From assembly GCA_029204225.1 (NCBI GenBank), contig CM055107.1:46749476-46813475 (forward strand): 64,000 nucleotides of DNA, given 5' to 3'. Numbering within the stretch: position 1 is the first letter of the stretch; each line of letters starts with the position of its first letter. This stretch comes from Diphasiastrum complanatum (taxonomy: Eukaryota > Streptophyta > Lycopodiopsida > Lycopodiales > Lycopodiaceae). A program made the translations under genes and the position numbers. Below, piece after piece: positions 32,831 to 44,827 of this stretch. Under the pieces are notes generated by a model, which saw nothing but the letters and a program-made list of their open reading frames with translations, was not told the origin of the DNA and made no database searches.

Positions 32831-35379
32831 AAATTGTCATTGAGGCGAGAACTCATTTTAGACTTAGAGATAAAGTGTTTGAAATTATATTACGAGTTAA
32901 CAAATCTTTTTATGGAAGATTTATGGATTAACTTATAAATGATTTGGGTAAGGATCTAAATGTGGTGTTATACTAGTAAATTGAATTCTTCACCTAGACA
33001 TTTGAGATTTTTGAATCATTGGCAATTAACTTGAGTAGTTGATTACTCCAGGATGAAGTTAGTTGGTAAAACGATCAGTGTGATGTGGGTTCACCAAAAA
33101 CTGATGGTTTTGAAATATATAGCTTGTAAGACACATGATTAGTGAATCATTTAGGGTCACCAGTTAAAATTATGTGCATTGGATATACAATATTCTTGGG
33201 ATAGAGTATTCCTTAGTTAAAAAATAGACTTAAGTCATTTATGATTGAATCCCAGAGTGCTCAATTGGATAACGAATCATAATGAATCCAAGAATAATAA
33301 CTGAATTGATTTTCAGCAGGATTTTGGGTATCTAGATGTGATTCTAGATTGTAATCTAAAGTTTTTTGTAGTTGAATATGATTGCCATTTTGGTATGCAT
33401 TCAATCTATAAATACCAGTTGTTTATAGAACTTGAACCTTGCACTTCAGTTAAAGAATCATGTTTTCAAAGTATTCCTAAATCCAGTATTTTCTTAATGG
33501 AAAGATTTTGGAATGACTCTTACTTTTCCTGAGTTATGTTGGACATGTACTCTAGTATCATGTAAATGATTAAGTTTGGATTCCAGAAAATTATGATTGA
33601 CGAATCATACGAATCTAAATATTTATGATTGATGGATCATAAATAGATACTTAATTATTTTCAGAGGATTATACGGAATTGGGATGATTCTTAAGTGTGA
33701 TGATTAATTCTTGATCTATTATTTGAGTAAGAATTTAGATCAGTGTTTTGAATCTCTCTACTCCAGTATTTTATTTGAGAACCTATGGATCTCACAGACA
33801 TTCTCACAAGACTCAGTATTTTATTTGTAGAGAATTTAATTTATCTAGTGGATGTTATTCTGCTACAGTTTATGGTCTGCAAATGCCTGAGTACTGTTCT
33901 TCATTTGATTGGATCTCCAGTTATCATAGGAGACAGACAAGTCTATTAAGATGAATGAATGTCATTTTCTTGTATTTGGTGCTAGAAACAAGAGCACTTA
34001 ACTCAAAAGAGTATTTGGCATACTCAGAGTTGAGTTTTAATCATTCTATATCTTGATGATTCTCCTAGAGATTCTAATTGAATGAAATATCATATCTTAG
34101 AATTTGGATTCTAAGGATATTTGTACTTGAAAACTTATGAATTATTTGCCAGAGTTTGTGGATGATTTTCGATTGTAATTGATATATCTCAAAAGAATAG
34201 AAATAATGGCTCATAGTTCTCCCTCGAATCACCTGACAAACATCACCAAAAGATAACATAAAGTCGAGGTCCGTCATACAGACCTCTAAACTACTTTTAG
34301 TAGTGAATTGAAGTGGTAATTGAGATTCTCTTTAGCTGGTATGGTACTGAAATGTCTACGTTTTCCTCAAGATTCTATCCTCTAGAATAGGATCAGAATT
34401 ATAATATCTCTTGTTCTTCTCAGATCTATGATGGGTAAAATGCAAGGCTCGATCGATTCCATTATCTCCTCGAGTCTCGCTGCTCCAAAAAGAGATACTA
34501 TACGTTGACAATACATGATTTTCAAATCGACTAACAGAACAATATTCAAGTGAGATGTATTAACATAAGGGATGTTAGGTTCGAGCGGAAGATTTGAGTG
34601 GAACATCTTCCCTGATGATAGCTTAGAATTTCATGATACATGGCATGTCTCCCTTATAACGATAGTCTCTCACTTCCTCGAAGCACACCTCACTCTCTAG
34701 AAAAGGATTAGAATTCGAATATTTCGAGAATGATACAATTTGTAATAGAAGACAAATTCAAGTAAATTGAGACTATTCGTAGTCTCAATTTATAGAAGTC
34801 AATTTTAAATATCAAAACAAATGACGACCTCAAAAGAGTCACATAGCATGTCACCAACAAATTTCTTTAACATCTTTCTTCTTAATATGATAGTGTGATT
34901 ATGGTCTTAGTATGTATCATAAACAATTCTCTGTATCATTGACAAAAAGAACAGAAATTTCATAGACAAACCTTTACACTTTGTATGTCTAGTTGACAGT
35001 TACAAAATCGAAAATTGGAAAAATATCGCCATTAGAATCGAGCACCAAAACTAAAGAACAAACTTTCAATTGTCTGTAAGATGAAACTTTAATTAAAAAA
35101 TGCATGAAACTTTTTAGATCATTAGATTAAGGCCCATAATCTTGTATGTAAAACATAATTAGAAAACTGGCATTTATCGTTCCCAAGTTAGAAACAGATC
35201 ACCCTGATAGCAAGTCAATTTCCAAACTAACTATCTATTGTCTCATTTATTCCACCTCTATTTTAAGACTATATGACTATGCCTTGTGGTTCTTTTGATC
35301 CTAATCCAATCTCTATTTGTTGTATATCTACTATGTATTCTCTAAGCCTATTCAATTGTGTTTAACATGCAAACTCCAA
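32831..35379. other. No gene recognised; probable degraded element DNA
   Basis: About 2.5 kb of AT-rich DNA without a supportable frame. Phrases built on GAATCAT or GGATCATAAATAGAT recur at 33220-33680, and CTCCAGTATTTTATTTG-type phrases near 33760-33830. On the minus strand CTTCTATAAATTGAG (34798-34784) would be a TATA box directly before the hairpin listed separately, suggesting a minus-strand LTR promoter here. Confidence 0.4.
34763..34792. other. Perfect 13-bp hairpin with TTCG loop
   Basis: TAAATTGAGACTA, loop TTCG, then the exact complement TAGTCTCAATTTA. A UUCG tetraloop is an unusually stable RNA loop when closed by C-G, though here the closing pair is A-T. Read on the minus strand the loop is CGAA and the stem overlaps a TATAAATTGAG box, so the hairpin would lie near the 5' end of a transcript. 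Confidence 0.9.
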
Positions 35380-35530
35380 AGGCCATAGTACCGCTCGAAC
35401 TCCAAGGCCCTATAAGGGCTAGAGACAAGGACACATAGCTTGAAACACACATTCCAAAAAGTTGAAACACTCAAGCACTAATATGCAAGAATATGCTCTG
35501 CTCGAGTTAAATTCTAGTGAACGCACATCT
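35380..35530 (-). repeat. Inverted piece of the CTCGAG array
   Basis: The reverse complement of this stretch (GTTTCAACTTTTTGGAATG, then TAGCCCTTATAGGGCCTTGG) matches segments of the array at about 37000-37110 and 37760-37850. It is therefore an opposite-orientation fragment lying roughly 0.85 kb before the array starts. Confidence 0.75.
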
Positions 35531-36360
35531 TTGAATTTTCTTCGGTAGTAAATCTTCTCCAATCTAGTTTTCTTTAGTCGATTTTTTCTTCTTGGTGCTA
35601 AATGTTTTCATCGCAACATATTTTTTTTGCTACTACAAAGAATCATGATGATTTTTTGCATGTTTCAAGGAAAAATCCTTGAATTGATCATTCGTACAAT
35701 TGGTGACTTTAAATGAGAGCAGAAATTAAATCAAGTTAAAAAAAATACATTTTCCAGTTGTTCTCAATGGATTGCTACTAAATCGAGCAATTCTAGTGTT
35801 TGATGTACAAATGCATGGCTACTCTATCAATTGGTTTATTTATTTTTGTGCAAGCCAAATTGCTGCATACTATTGCACCTTTTTGGAAGTGAGTAAATGG
35901 CCTAAACTTGAATACTTTTCAAGTGTATGACTGTGTGCTTCTGGCTCAAGCATTGTACAATGTATACTACTGTCGAAGGACACTAGAATCTTCACCCACT
36001 CATTTACAACCAACAAAAACACACATAAGATCTCCAAAATCATTTGACATCAAAGTTTACTTTGTGGTATAAACAACTCACAATCACCTCACAATCACAA
36101 TTTGAAACCTTTAAATAAACTTTTGTTGGACATTAAATACTATCGTTTTTCTATCTCGGAGTACCTTAAGTGTCTTTCTCCATTCATGGAGTTACATATT
36201 AGATTTTATAACTTCGTCGTCACTTTGTTTGCAGCATTGTTTTGAAATTTTCATTTGTGTTATTTTTGTGCAATGTTTGGCTATACTTGATATTCTTCTC
36301 ATAAGCTCAATACTTAATAAGCTAAATGATGGATTGCCACCTATAGTTTTGGGCTCAACG
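35531..36360. other. No gene recognised
   Basis: AT-rich DNA between the inverted fragment and the main array. No coding frame, element end or RNA gene was seen. Confidence 0.5.
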
Positions 36361-38888
36361 ATAATTTCAAAAATGTCTAGTTAGAGCAGTTTTTTGCTTC
36401 TGATCTAATGTCCAAAATACAGGAGTTTAGGGCATATAGATATGGGCATCTAACTCGAGCAGTGCTCGAGTAGACCAGATTTATGCCAGGCTTTGAATGT
36501 CCAAGATCTAATACACATGAGTTTGGTCTGGACAAAATTTCCATGTGACTCGAGTAGTGCTCGAGTTAGACCAGACTTATGCTAGGCTTTTATTGCAAGA
36601 ATTTAAATTAAGCTACTCAATCAAACCAACTCGAGCAATACTATTTGTTAAACCAGATTATTCCTGGGCTTTTTGACAAAAATTTAGAAGTCTATTAAGC
36701 TACTCAATCAAACCAAAATTTCTAAGGCATATTAACTCGCAACATATGGTATTTGCACAAATTAGTTTTGGTTGGATAGATAATTGCATCTAGCCCGAGT
36801 AGTGCTCTAGTTAGAGCATATTCTTTCTTTGCATTCATTGTCCAAAATCTAATACACTTGACTTTGGGGCATACAGATATGGGCATCCAACTCGAGCAGT
36901 GCTCGAGTTAGGACAAGTTCTTGAATGACAATAATTGTCCAAGATCTAATACACATGAGTTTAGGCTGGACAGAATTGTTATTTAACTCAAGTAGTGCTC
37001 GAGTAAGAGCATATTCTTGCATATTAGTGCTCGAGTGTTTCAATTTTTTGGAAAGTGTGTTTCAATTTGTGTGTCTTTCTCTAGTTCTTATAGGGCCTTG
37101 AAGTTCAAGCAGTATTCTAGTCAGAACATATTTTTGCTTGACTTTTAATGTCCAAAATACATAGGAGTTTAGGGCATACTGATATGGGCATCTCTCAAGT
37201 TAGACAAGATTGCAACTAGGCTATGAATGTCCAAGATCTAATCACATGAGTTTGGTTTGGAAAAAATTTGTATGTAACTCGATCAGTGCTCGAGTTAGAC
37301 CAGATTTATGCTGGGCTTTTATCGCAAGAATTCAAAATTCTAGTAAGCTACTCAATCAAACCAAAATCTTTTGAGGCATATTAACTAGCAACATAATGGT
37401 ATTTGTGCACATGAGTTTTGGATGGACAGATATTTGCATCTAACTCGAGCACTGCCCTCGAGTTAGAGCACATTCTAGCATTACTTTCATTTTCCAAAAT
37501 ATTAGGCTTTGAGTATTCAAGATCTAATACACATGAGTTTAAGCTAGACAAAATCTATATCCAACTCGAGCAGTGTAGGTGTCATGTTAGATTTATGCTG
37601 GGCTTTCATCACAAGAATTCAAATATGGGCATCTAACTCGAGCAGTGCTCAAGTTAGGGCAAGTTCTTGAATAACAGTTGTCCAATATCTAATACACATG
37701 AGTTTAGGCTGGACAGAATTTGCATCTCACTCGAGTAGTGCTCGAGTTAGAGCATATTCTTGCATATTAGTGCTCGAGTGTTTCAGCTTTTTGGAATTTG
37801 TGTTTTAAGTTGTGGGTCTTTGTCTCTAGCTCTTGTAGGGCCTTGAAGATCGAGCAGTACTCTAGTTAGACCAGATTTTTGCTTGACTTCTAATGTCCAA
37901 AATACACAGGAGTTTAGGGCATATAGATGTGGGCATGTAACTTGAGCAGTGCTTGAGTTAGACAAGAGTTCAGGTAGGCTTTGAATTTCCAAGATCTAAT
38001 ACACATGAGTTTCAAGCTGTGTGTCTTTGTCTCTAGCTCTTCTAGGGCCTTGAAGTTCAAGCAGTACTCTAGTCAAAGCATATTTTTGCTTGACTTCTAA
38101 TGTCCAAAATACACAGGGGTTTAGGGCATACTAATATGGGCATCTCTTGAGTTAGACAAGATTTCTGCTAGGCTTTGAATGTCCATGATCTAATACACAT
38201 GAGTTTGGTCTGGAAAAAATTTGTATGTAACTGGATCAGTGCTTGAGTTAGACCAGATTTATGTTGGGCTTTTATCACAAAAATTCAGAATTCTATTAAG
38301 CTACTCAATCAAATCAAAATCTTTGAGGCATATTAACTAGCAACATAATGGTATTTGCGAATATGAGTTTTGGATGGATAGATATTTGCATCTAACTTGA
38401 GCACTGCCCTCGAGTTAGAGCATATTCTAGAATTGCTTTCATTTTCCAAAATATTAGGCTTTGAGTGTTCAAGATCTAATACACATGAGTTTAAGCTGGA
38501 CAAAATTTATATCCAACTCAAGCAGAGCAGGAGTCATGTCAGATTTATGTTGGGCTTTTATCACAAGAATTCAAATATGGGCATCTAACTCAAACAAAGC
38601 TCGAGTTCGGGCAAGTTCTTGAATAACAAAAATTGTCCAAGATTTAATACACATGAGTTTAGGCTAGACAGAATTTGCATCTCACTCTAGCAATGCTTGA
38701 GTTAGGGCATATTCTTGCATATTAGTGCTCGAGTGTTTCAGCTTTTTGGAATTTGTGTTTTAAGCTATGGGCCTTTGTCTCTAGCTCTTATAGGGCCTTG
38801 AAGATCGAGCAATACTCTAGTTATTGTAGATTCTTGCTTGACTTCTGATGTCCAAAATACATAGGAGTTTAGGGCATACAAATATGGG
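36361..38888 (+). repeat. Tandem array of CTCGAG dyad units
   Basis: About 2.5 kb built from units of roughly 90-100 bp, each carrying a dyad of the type CTCGAGCAGTGCTCGAG and phrases such as CCAAGATCTAATACACATGAG and AGATTTATGCTGGGCTTTTA. Clear dyads lie near 36455, 36545, 36890, 37280 and 37640. A higher-order period is visible: 37251 and 38204 match (953 bp), and 36522 and 37251 match (729 bp). The repeated short frames (37418-37636 and 38397-38588) are by-products of this period. The array ends at a 9-bp inverted repeat (38879-38887 with 38893-38901). Confidence 0.9.
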
Positions 38889-39424
38889 AGATCCATATTT
38901 GTATCCCTAGCATCTCATTTTGAGTGGAAGATCCATCAAATGGATGTGAAGTCCGCATTTTTGAATGGTGACTTAGAGGAAGAAGTTTACGTGGTCCAAC
39001 CGCAGGGCTTCATGGCAAAATGACAAGAACAGAAGGTACGTAAACTACACAAAGCACTTTATGGCCTTAAGCAAGCGCCATGCTCATGGTATGGACGCAT
39101 TGACAAATACTTTCTTTCTCATGGGTTTGTAAAAACAAACTCAGATCCAAATTTTTATGTTCTTATAAACAAAGATAGCATTGCCTTGATTGTACTTTAC
39201 GTTGATGATATCATTATCACGGGCAATGATGAGAACCTTACTCATTCTATCAAAGCCAACTTATGCAAGCAGTTTGAGATGACAGATTTAGATCTTATGC
39301 ACTACTGCTTGGGTGTCGAAGTATGGCAAACTGGCAGTGAAATTGATGTAAGATCTAGCATTATATTGTCATGCACTGAAGACGAAATAATTTTTATAGC
39401 TTTGTCATTTCTTAAACTCCATTC
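38889..39424 (+). pseudogene. Copia reverse transcriptase fragment
   Basis: Readable motifs are [57 protein letters not shown] and FEMTDLDLMHYCLGVEVWQT, so the reverse-transcriptase core with both Asp motifs is present. One TGA lies near 39022. After WQT the frame passes directly to GSEIDVRSSIILSCTEDEII, which resembles the end of RNase H (SAxxWRSxxQxxLSLSTTEAEYIAL), so about 250 codons have been deleted. It directly abuts the CTCGAG array. Confidence 0.85.
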
Positions 39425-39559
39425 TTGAAATTCTTTGCCAAGAGTAGCTACTAGCTTCTCCTCTATTGGTTCTACCCATTGTTAGAGACCTTCACCCTTC
39501 AATATGAGTGAAGTCTTTAATTTTCTAATCAAGTAGTTTGAACCTTATGGTTCCAAGAT

Positions 39560-41050
39560 TGTAGATCCACCTTCATAGTCAATAAAGCAGTGTTCTCTGA
39601 AGCCCTTGGACTGCCTATCGATGGCTCTGCCAATCCAACGTCCAAGGACTCCAATGATGAAGCAACATACTTTTTGTCGAAATGTTATGTACCAAGCAAA
39701 GGGTACAAAATCACAATGGTAAAGGATGTGCAGATGAAATTTTTTTTGCAATTATGCCAAACCCAAGTGCTGTTCATCACCAATACTAATGCTACCATCT
39801 ATGCTCAAAATTTTGGGTACCTGGTTGATGCACTGGCAGGACAGTGGTACGCTTTGGCACTATTGCCTACCAAGCATTTCTGTGCTAGGTCAAGCATAAA
39901 AAGCTTGCTACAGTGAGAGCACATATCTCACACCTATGCGACCATTTCGGCATTATGACAGAAATAGAGCATGGTGTATTGGCAGGAAGGATGCTGACGA
40001 CCACGAAGATATATCTATCCATAGCCTCCTGCAGAGCACCTTTGTTCCACCAACTCAGCCAGAAGCCACTGCAACTATGGAGGTCGACACAGCAGAAACT
40101 CTGAAGAAAACATAATCAGATGCTGTTGCACATACTATTCCTAAGCCCTCTACTACAGCCAACACTTTGGCAGTCGTCCCGATCACAAATGGGTTTTCTC
40201 AGAAACCAAAGAGCCTGACATCCACGAATGACAAAGATACTATCTTCGACAACCAGATGCAAGATAAAGGCAAAGGGGTTGATGAGGAGGCCACGTATAT
40301 TGATGATGATGACAGAGAGAATCTTTAAAGGTGGTACCATCAGTTCTCCTTGGGTGCCAAAGAAATTGTGAGCAAGCTTCATGCATATGACATGCACATC
40401 CAGGACAACATGATGCCGCTATTCCATCATTCGGATGAGATGAGCAACAACATCAAAATGTTGGCTACAAAGGTTGCATCATTGGAGGAAGAGAATAAGC
40501 TACTAATAGAGTGAAATTGCTCCCTGGGCCATATGCTTTAGCAATCAAATTAGGAAGCCCAAGCTTTTCAAGATAGAAATCAGGCACTCTAGGCCAAATC
40601 TGCAGAGATGCAGAAAATTTTTGATTCTTTAACCTCCGAGCTCAATAAGGTCAAGGAAAAAAAGAGTACTCTACAGACCACACTTGAAGCGGAGACTGAG
40701 AGGAGAATAAATATAGAATTTGCCTTGTAGCTGTGTAGTAGCTCTGGATCAATCCAGATTGATCCTCTTAAGCTACAGTCTCTCCAGGGCTAGATGCTCA
40801 AAAATTTTCGAGTCAAGTTTCTTCTTTCGATTGAAAACGACAAGATGCTAGTCGAAGAAGAACTCGCCGAGCTGAAGGAGATGTCTTTTGAGACTACTAT
40901 CTGCTCTGGGCTAGATGCACATGAGGAGTATTTGCAGGCCTTGAAGAAGATTGATGAGATGGTAAAGCAGCTCCAGGCAGCCCAGAATTGTACGAGGGTT
41001 AGCCGATCATCTAGAGTATGTAGAGGCCTGCATAAAAATGATGATGATAA
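39560..41050 (+). pseudogene. Retroelement accessory ORF, subfamily 2 (plus copy)
   Basis: Frames 39590-39916, 39913-40104, then a series broken by stops to about 41050, align with the minus-strand copy at 60234-61260. Order of parts: a globular N-terminal segment (AVFSEALGLPIDGSANPTSK, KCYVPSKGYKITMVKDVQMK, AQNFGYLVDALAGQWYALAL), an acidic and Lys/Ser linker (DKGKGVDEEATYIDDDD), the conserved RWYHQFSLGAKE, then a predicted coiled coil (ATKVASLEEENKLLIE and KVKEKKSTLQTTLEAETERR). Several stops are TAG or TGA where the other copy is open. Function unknown. By arrangement it resembles the 3' ORFs of plant Gypsy elements; no pol flanks this copy. Confidence 0.65.
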
Positions 41051-41913
41051 TGTAGAAATATTAGCAATTATTTACATTAAGACAATAAGGCAACGTCCAA
41101 TAGTAGGACAGCTAATTAGGTCATACATCATAATGGCCAATGGGCCATAATGAGCTGGCATCCATCCAGTTGATAATTTCTGGAAATTTACTTACTATAA
41201 GATTAGGACAAGTCTTTAGCTTCAAGACGAGTGGAATGTTAACTGTCAAATCAACCGACATGGCCGAAGTGGACGAAGTGGCTGAAGTGTCGTGGAAGCG
41301 AGGCGGTTCTCTTTCCATCTTCTCCTTCTTAATTGCGAACGATTTTGTGTCTTTGGACTTTCTTTTGTGAGGAAGCTGTTTACAGGATCCCAGACATGCG
41401 ATTGCACATCACTTAACACAACACAAGACAAAGCGATGCACAAAAATAGAGCGACTGTATTATCAATTTAATTTTAGAGCGAGATCATTAGTATCTCGCT
41501 CGTTGGCGGAATGACACTCTGCTCTTTCGTTGTGTTCTGCTCGTTGGCAGACTTTCATGCACAACTATAGTTTTCTTGCTTTCCTACTCTACTCGCTACG
41601 TCTCTCTCTATCTCTTATTAGAACTCTATATTCAGATTCATGGTTATGATCCAGAAAGGATAGTTTATACCTCCACTGTGTGGAGTTTACAAGATAGCTA
41701 AATGTAGAATCACAAGACTAGTTAACACTAATTAACTAGTTAGTTAGTCTCTGTCGTTGCCATTCATTTCAGCTGGGCGGGCGTGAAGCCCATTGAGCTG
41801 CCAGCTGGCAGCGTGAAAGATTTCTCTTTGTTTTGTTTTGCTTTTGTTCTTTTCGTTTCTTTTGTAGTCTTTTGTTTTGCGCCCCTTTGCAGTTTGCGGT
41901 CCTAGAGGTATGT
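41051..41913. other. No gene recognised
   Basis: Between the accessory ORF and a Copia gag. TTGTTTTGTTTTGCTTTTG-type T-rich phrases lie near 41830. The segment with CTCGTTGGCGG and CTCGTTGGCAG, near 41500-41550, is a short direct repeat. Small frames at 41121-41370 are rich in Glu and Val but show no known family. Confidence 0.4.
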
Positions 41914-42947
41914 TTACGATTCACGAGCATACTCACCATCATTGGTCGTGTAGATCACCCTCTTGTCATCTCCATGTGCCAACAAAGAAGTGAAGTACTC
42001 TTTGTGAAAGGTCATGTGTGAACTTGCTCCACTATCAATCCACCAAGGATCTAGATCTCCATCATTAGCAAGCATACATAAAGAAATTACAAAAGCATCA
42101 TCATTTGCATCTTGAACATCCAAACCATCCTTATCAAGAGTAAGATTACCTTGCTTGTCTCCTTGATCTCTCTTTTTCTTGTAGCACTCACTTGCAAAGT
42201 GTCCTTTGATGTCACAATAGAAGCACTTGAGCTTTGATCTATCCTTCTTTTTGCCACTTGAAGAAGCATCCACATGATCTTGCCCTTTCGACCACTTACT
42301 TTTGGTTTTGCCCTTGAATTTGCCCTTTGTGAACATAGCATCCTCTTGAAGTGTCGATGTAGATCCACTTCTTGCTTGAAGCCTATATTCCTCATTGATC
42401 AAAATCTCTTGAAGATCCATAAAACTTGGCAAAATCTTTTGAATAGCAATACTTTGAACAATATTAGCATGAGCATCCAACAAGCCATTAAGAATTACTT
42501 GAATAAGCTCTCCTTCCTTAATGCTTTCATCAATGCAAGCCAACTCATCATTCAATGCTTTCATTCTCAAAACAAAAGTACTTGGACTTTTTTCATTCTT
42601 TTGCAAACAAGAAAAGTTTTGCCTTCTTAGAGTCAACACTCTAGAAGTAGACTTGGACTCATAAAGCTTCTTCAATGAATCCCAAGCATCCTTAGATGAA
42701 GTACTCTTACCAACCTCCTTGAGAAGCTCATTGGTAACATTCATCTTGATTATGTGTAGAGCCTTCTTGGCCCTCTTATTATATTTCACTTGATATTGTT
42801 GTGTTACTGGTCTCTCCTCAAAATTACAACAACATCCAAAACATCATTCATCTCAAGAAGTGAATCCATCCTCACTTTCCACAATGAATAGTTACTTGAC
42901 ATAAGCCTATCATTGGCTTCCAACATGACTCCAATTGAGGTTGTCAT
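41914..42947 (-). pseudogene. Copia gag and protease start (inverted copy)
   Basis: On the minus strand the ATG at 42947 starts MTTSIGVMLEANDRLMSS, then after a frameshift the frame 42789-41914 covers the UBN2-type gag core (ALHIIKMNVTNELLKEVGKS, AWDSLKKLYESKSTSRVLTL, FVLRMKALNDELACIDESIK), a zinc knuckle (CFYCDIKGHFASEC) and the protease start WWIDSGASSHMTF with the catalytic Asp. It is cut off at about 41930. It is the same family as the plus-strand copies at 45417 and 47460 and forms the left arm of a large inverted duplication with the former. Confidence 0.9.
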
Positions 42948-43530
42948 GTAGCAATGACCTGATCTCTCTTTCAACCTGTTTCAATGCACAAAGCACTCCT
43001 TTTAACCACAACAAATGCTCTCAAAAGAAATCACCAAGATTTGAAGCTATCTCACAAATTCTCTTCTAGCACTTATACCAAGCAAATCAGCACATAGAAT
43101 CATGGAATCTTGATCAACCTATGATTTATCCTCAATCTAATGTCTTTTGCCACTTCCTAAGATTGAAACACACTCAAATGAAGTCCAGAAATTTCACTAT
43201 CTAGAGATCCAATCAAAATTAGGGTTTTGACAAAATTACAAAAAATTGACTATTCCAAGTCTGCAAATGCTGAAAATTTGATATGCAATCTATAAGCCAC
43301 CACTTAGGCTGATTCAATGATCCAAAAATTGGCCAAATCTAGTATGTGAATTCAAAAATCGGAATTGATCAAGTATATTGACCTATATAGTGTTTTGGTC
43401 TACAAAAGATCCAATCTACAAGAGCAAAAAACTCAATTTTGGTGTAGAATCCTCTCTAGCATGCTCTAGACTTGATATCTTCACCAAATCATTGATAGAT
43501 CTGATTTCCTCCTTCATAACGTAAAACACA

Positions 43531-43798
43531 AGCTCTGATAACATGTGAAAGATTTCAGATTATTATGATCCAATCTACTTGAATGATCTTTGGTTAGAAA
43601 GTGCAATACACTACCACTCTCACCAATGTAAAAAAATAAGCATCTACACACAAAATGAGATGCAAACACTAATAGAACTTGATCAAACTTGAATGAAATG
43701 AAAAAGAACTATTGTTGTCCATACAAAACCAGTAAGCTATTGTATTTCACACATGTGGATACAAAAATAGCAAATATAGATCATTCTACACATAGAAT
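43531..43798 (-). mobile_element. Copia 5' LTR 3' part and primer site
   Basis: On the minus strand the LTR end ...CTGAAATCTTTCACA (to 43544) is followed by TGTTATCAGAGCT (43543-43531), a tRNA-Met primer site with one change from TGGTATCAGAGC. Only the last 255 bp of the LTR remain, equivalent to about 44570-44827 of the plus-strand LTR. The leader to the gag ATG at 42947 is about 580 bp. Confidence 0.85.
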
Positions 43799-44165
43799 AG
43801 TATTCTTCACTAATGAAGAACAAGACCTGGTGTCTTGTCAACCATCCTCCTGATGGAAAGATCATTGGCACTAAGTGGATCTTTTAGTTGAAGCTCAATC
43901 CAGATGGTTTAACAATCAAATGGAAAGCTCAATTAATCATCAAAGGATATGAAAAAACTTATAGGATTGACTACATTGAGACATTTAGTCCAGTAGTAAG
44001 ACTTCAGTCCATTCGATCATTACTTGCTATCACATCTACTGAAGATCTGGAAGTTCACCAAATGGATGTTCATACAACATTTCAAAATAGATATATACAA
44101 TAAGACATCTATATCTATGAACTCGAAGGTTACATCCTTCAAGGCCAAGAACACAAGGTATGTAA
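43799..44165 (+). pseudogene. Copia reverse transcriptase start fragment
   Basis: It reads IIGTKWIF, a stop, then LKLNPDGLTIKWKAQLIIKG, YIETFSPVVRLQSIRSLLAI and VHQMDVHTTFQNRYIQ in frame 43888-44103, followed by frameshifted GYILQGQEH. This is the N-terminal reverse-transcriptase segment of a Copia family also present at 59090-59250, where the nucleotide match is close. In place of DVKTAFLNG the motif is DVHTTFQNR. It lies wedged between a minus-strand and a plus-strand LTR of another family. Confidence 0.8.
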
Positions 44166-44169
44166 GTTG

Positions 44170-44827
44170 TGTGAAAAATTCAACTAGTTTGATTATATTT
44201 GTTATATAGCTATATTTTCATATTTGGCAAATTGAGGCCAACTTTGTTTTAGACTTAGAGTTTGACTTCTCAAAGTTTAGTAGTCTAGCTTTCATTTGAA
44301 TAAACACTTTTTGAAAGTGTGGGAAAGTTAGAAGGCGAGTTTGAGCAGATTCAAATTTGAATGTTGGGTACTTTGGATCTAGACCCAAAAGTAACAGGGT
44401 CAACATTTTGGTGGAAAAGCCAAGTGGCCAAATAGGGTTTGGACCTACTATAAAAGGATGTAACTCTTGGAGAGACATATCTTCTCTCTTCTCTATCTCA
44501 TTCATGCTTATACATGGTTATCTTGGGTACTACTATCCATTGGTGCACTATACTTGTGATTGCATACAATTCTATGTGTAGAATGATCTATATTTGTTAT
44601 TTTTGGATCCACACGTGTGAAATACAGTAGCTTGCTGGTTTTTGTATGAACAACAACATTACTTTATTATTTGATTCATGCTTGATCAAGTTCTATTAGA
44701 GTTTGCATCTCATTTTGTGTGTAGATGCTGAATTTTTTCTACATTGGTGAGATTGGAAGGATATATTCTTTTGTAACCCAAGATCTTTTTTGTGGATTGG
44801 ATCATCAATGATCTGAAATTCTTTACA
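44170..44827 (+). mobile_element. Copia 5' LTR (658 bp)
   Basis: It begins TGTGAAAAATTCAACTAG and ends GAAATTCTTTACA, giving TGTGAAAxA...TxTTTACA ends that match the 29171-29819 LTR of the same family. It contains CTATAAAAGGATG near 44448 as the probable TATA box and an ACACGTGT palindrome near 44611. The primer site TGGTGTCAGATCT (44828-44840) follows at once, so this is a 5' LTR in plus orientation. Confidence 0.9.

Noticed and set aside
37418-38588. Two similar short ORFs (37418-37636, 38397-38588)
   Set aside because: Their similarity comes from the 952-bp period of the CTCGAG array; they differ at the start and show no codon-level conservation beyond the repeat.
36361-38888. CRISPR-like reading of the dyad array
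   Set aside because: Units vary in length and sequence, spacers are themselves repeated, and the genome is eukaryotic.
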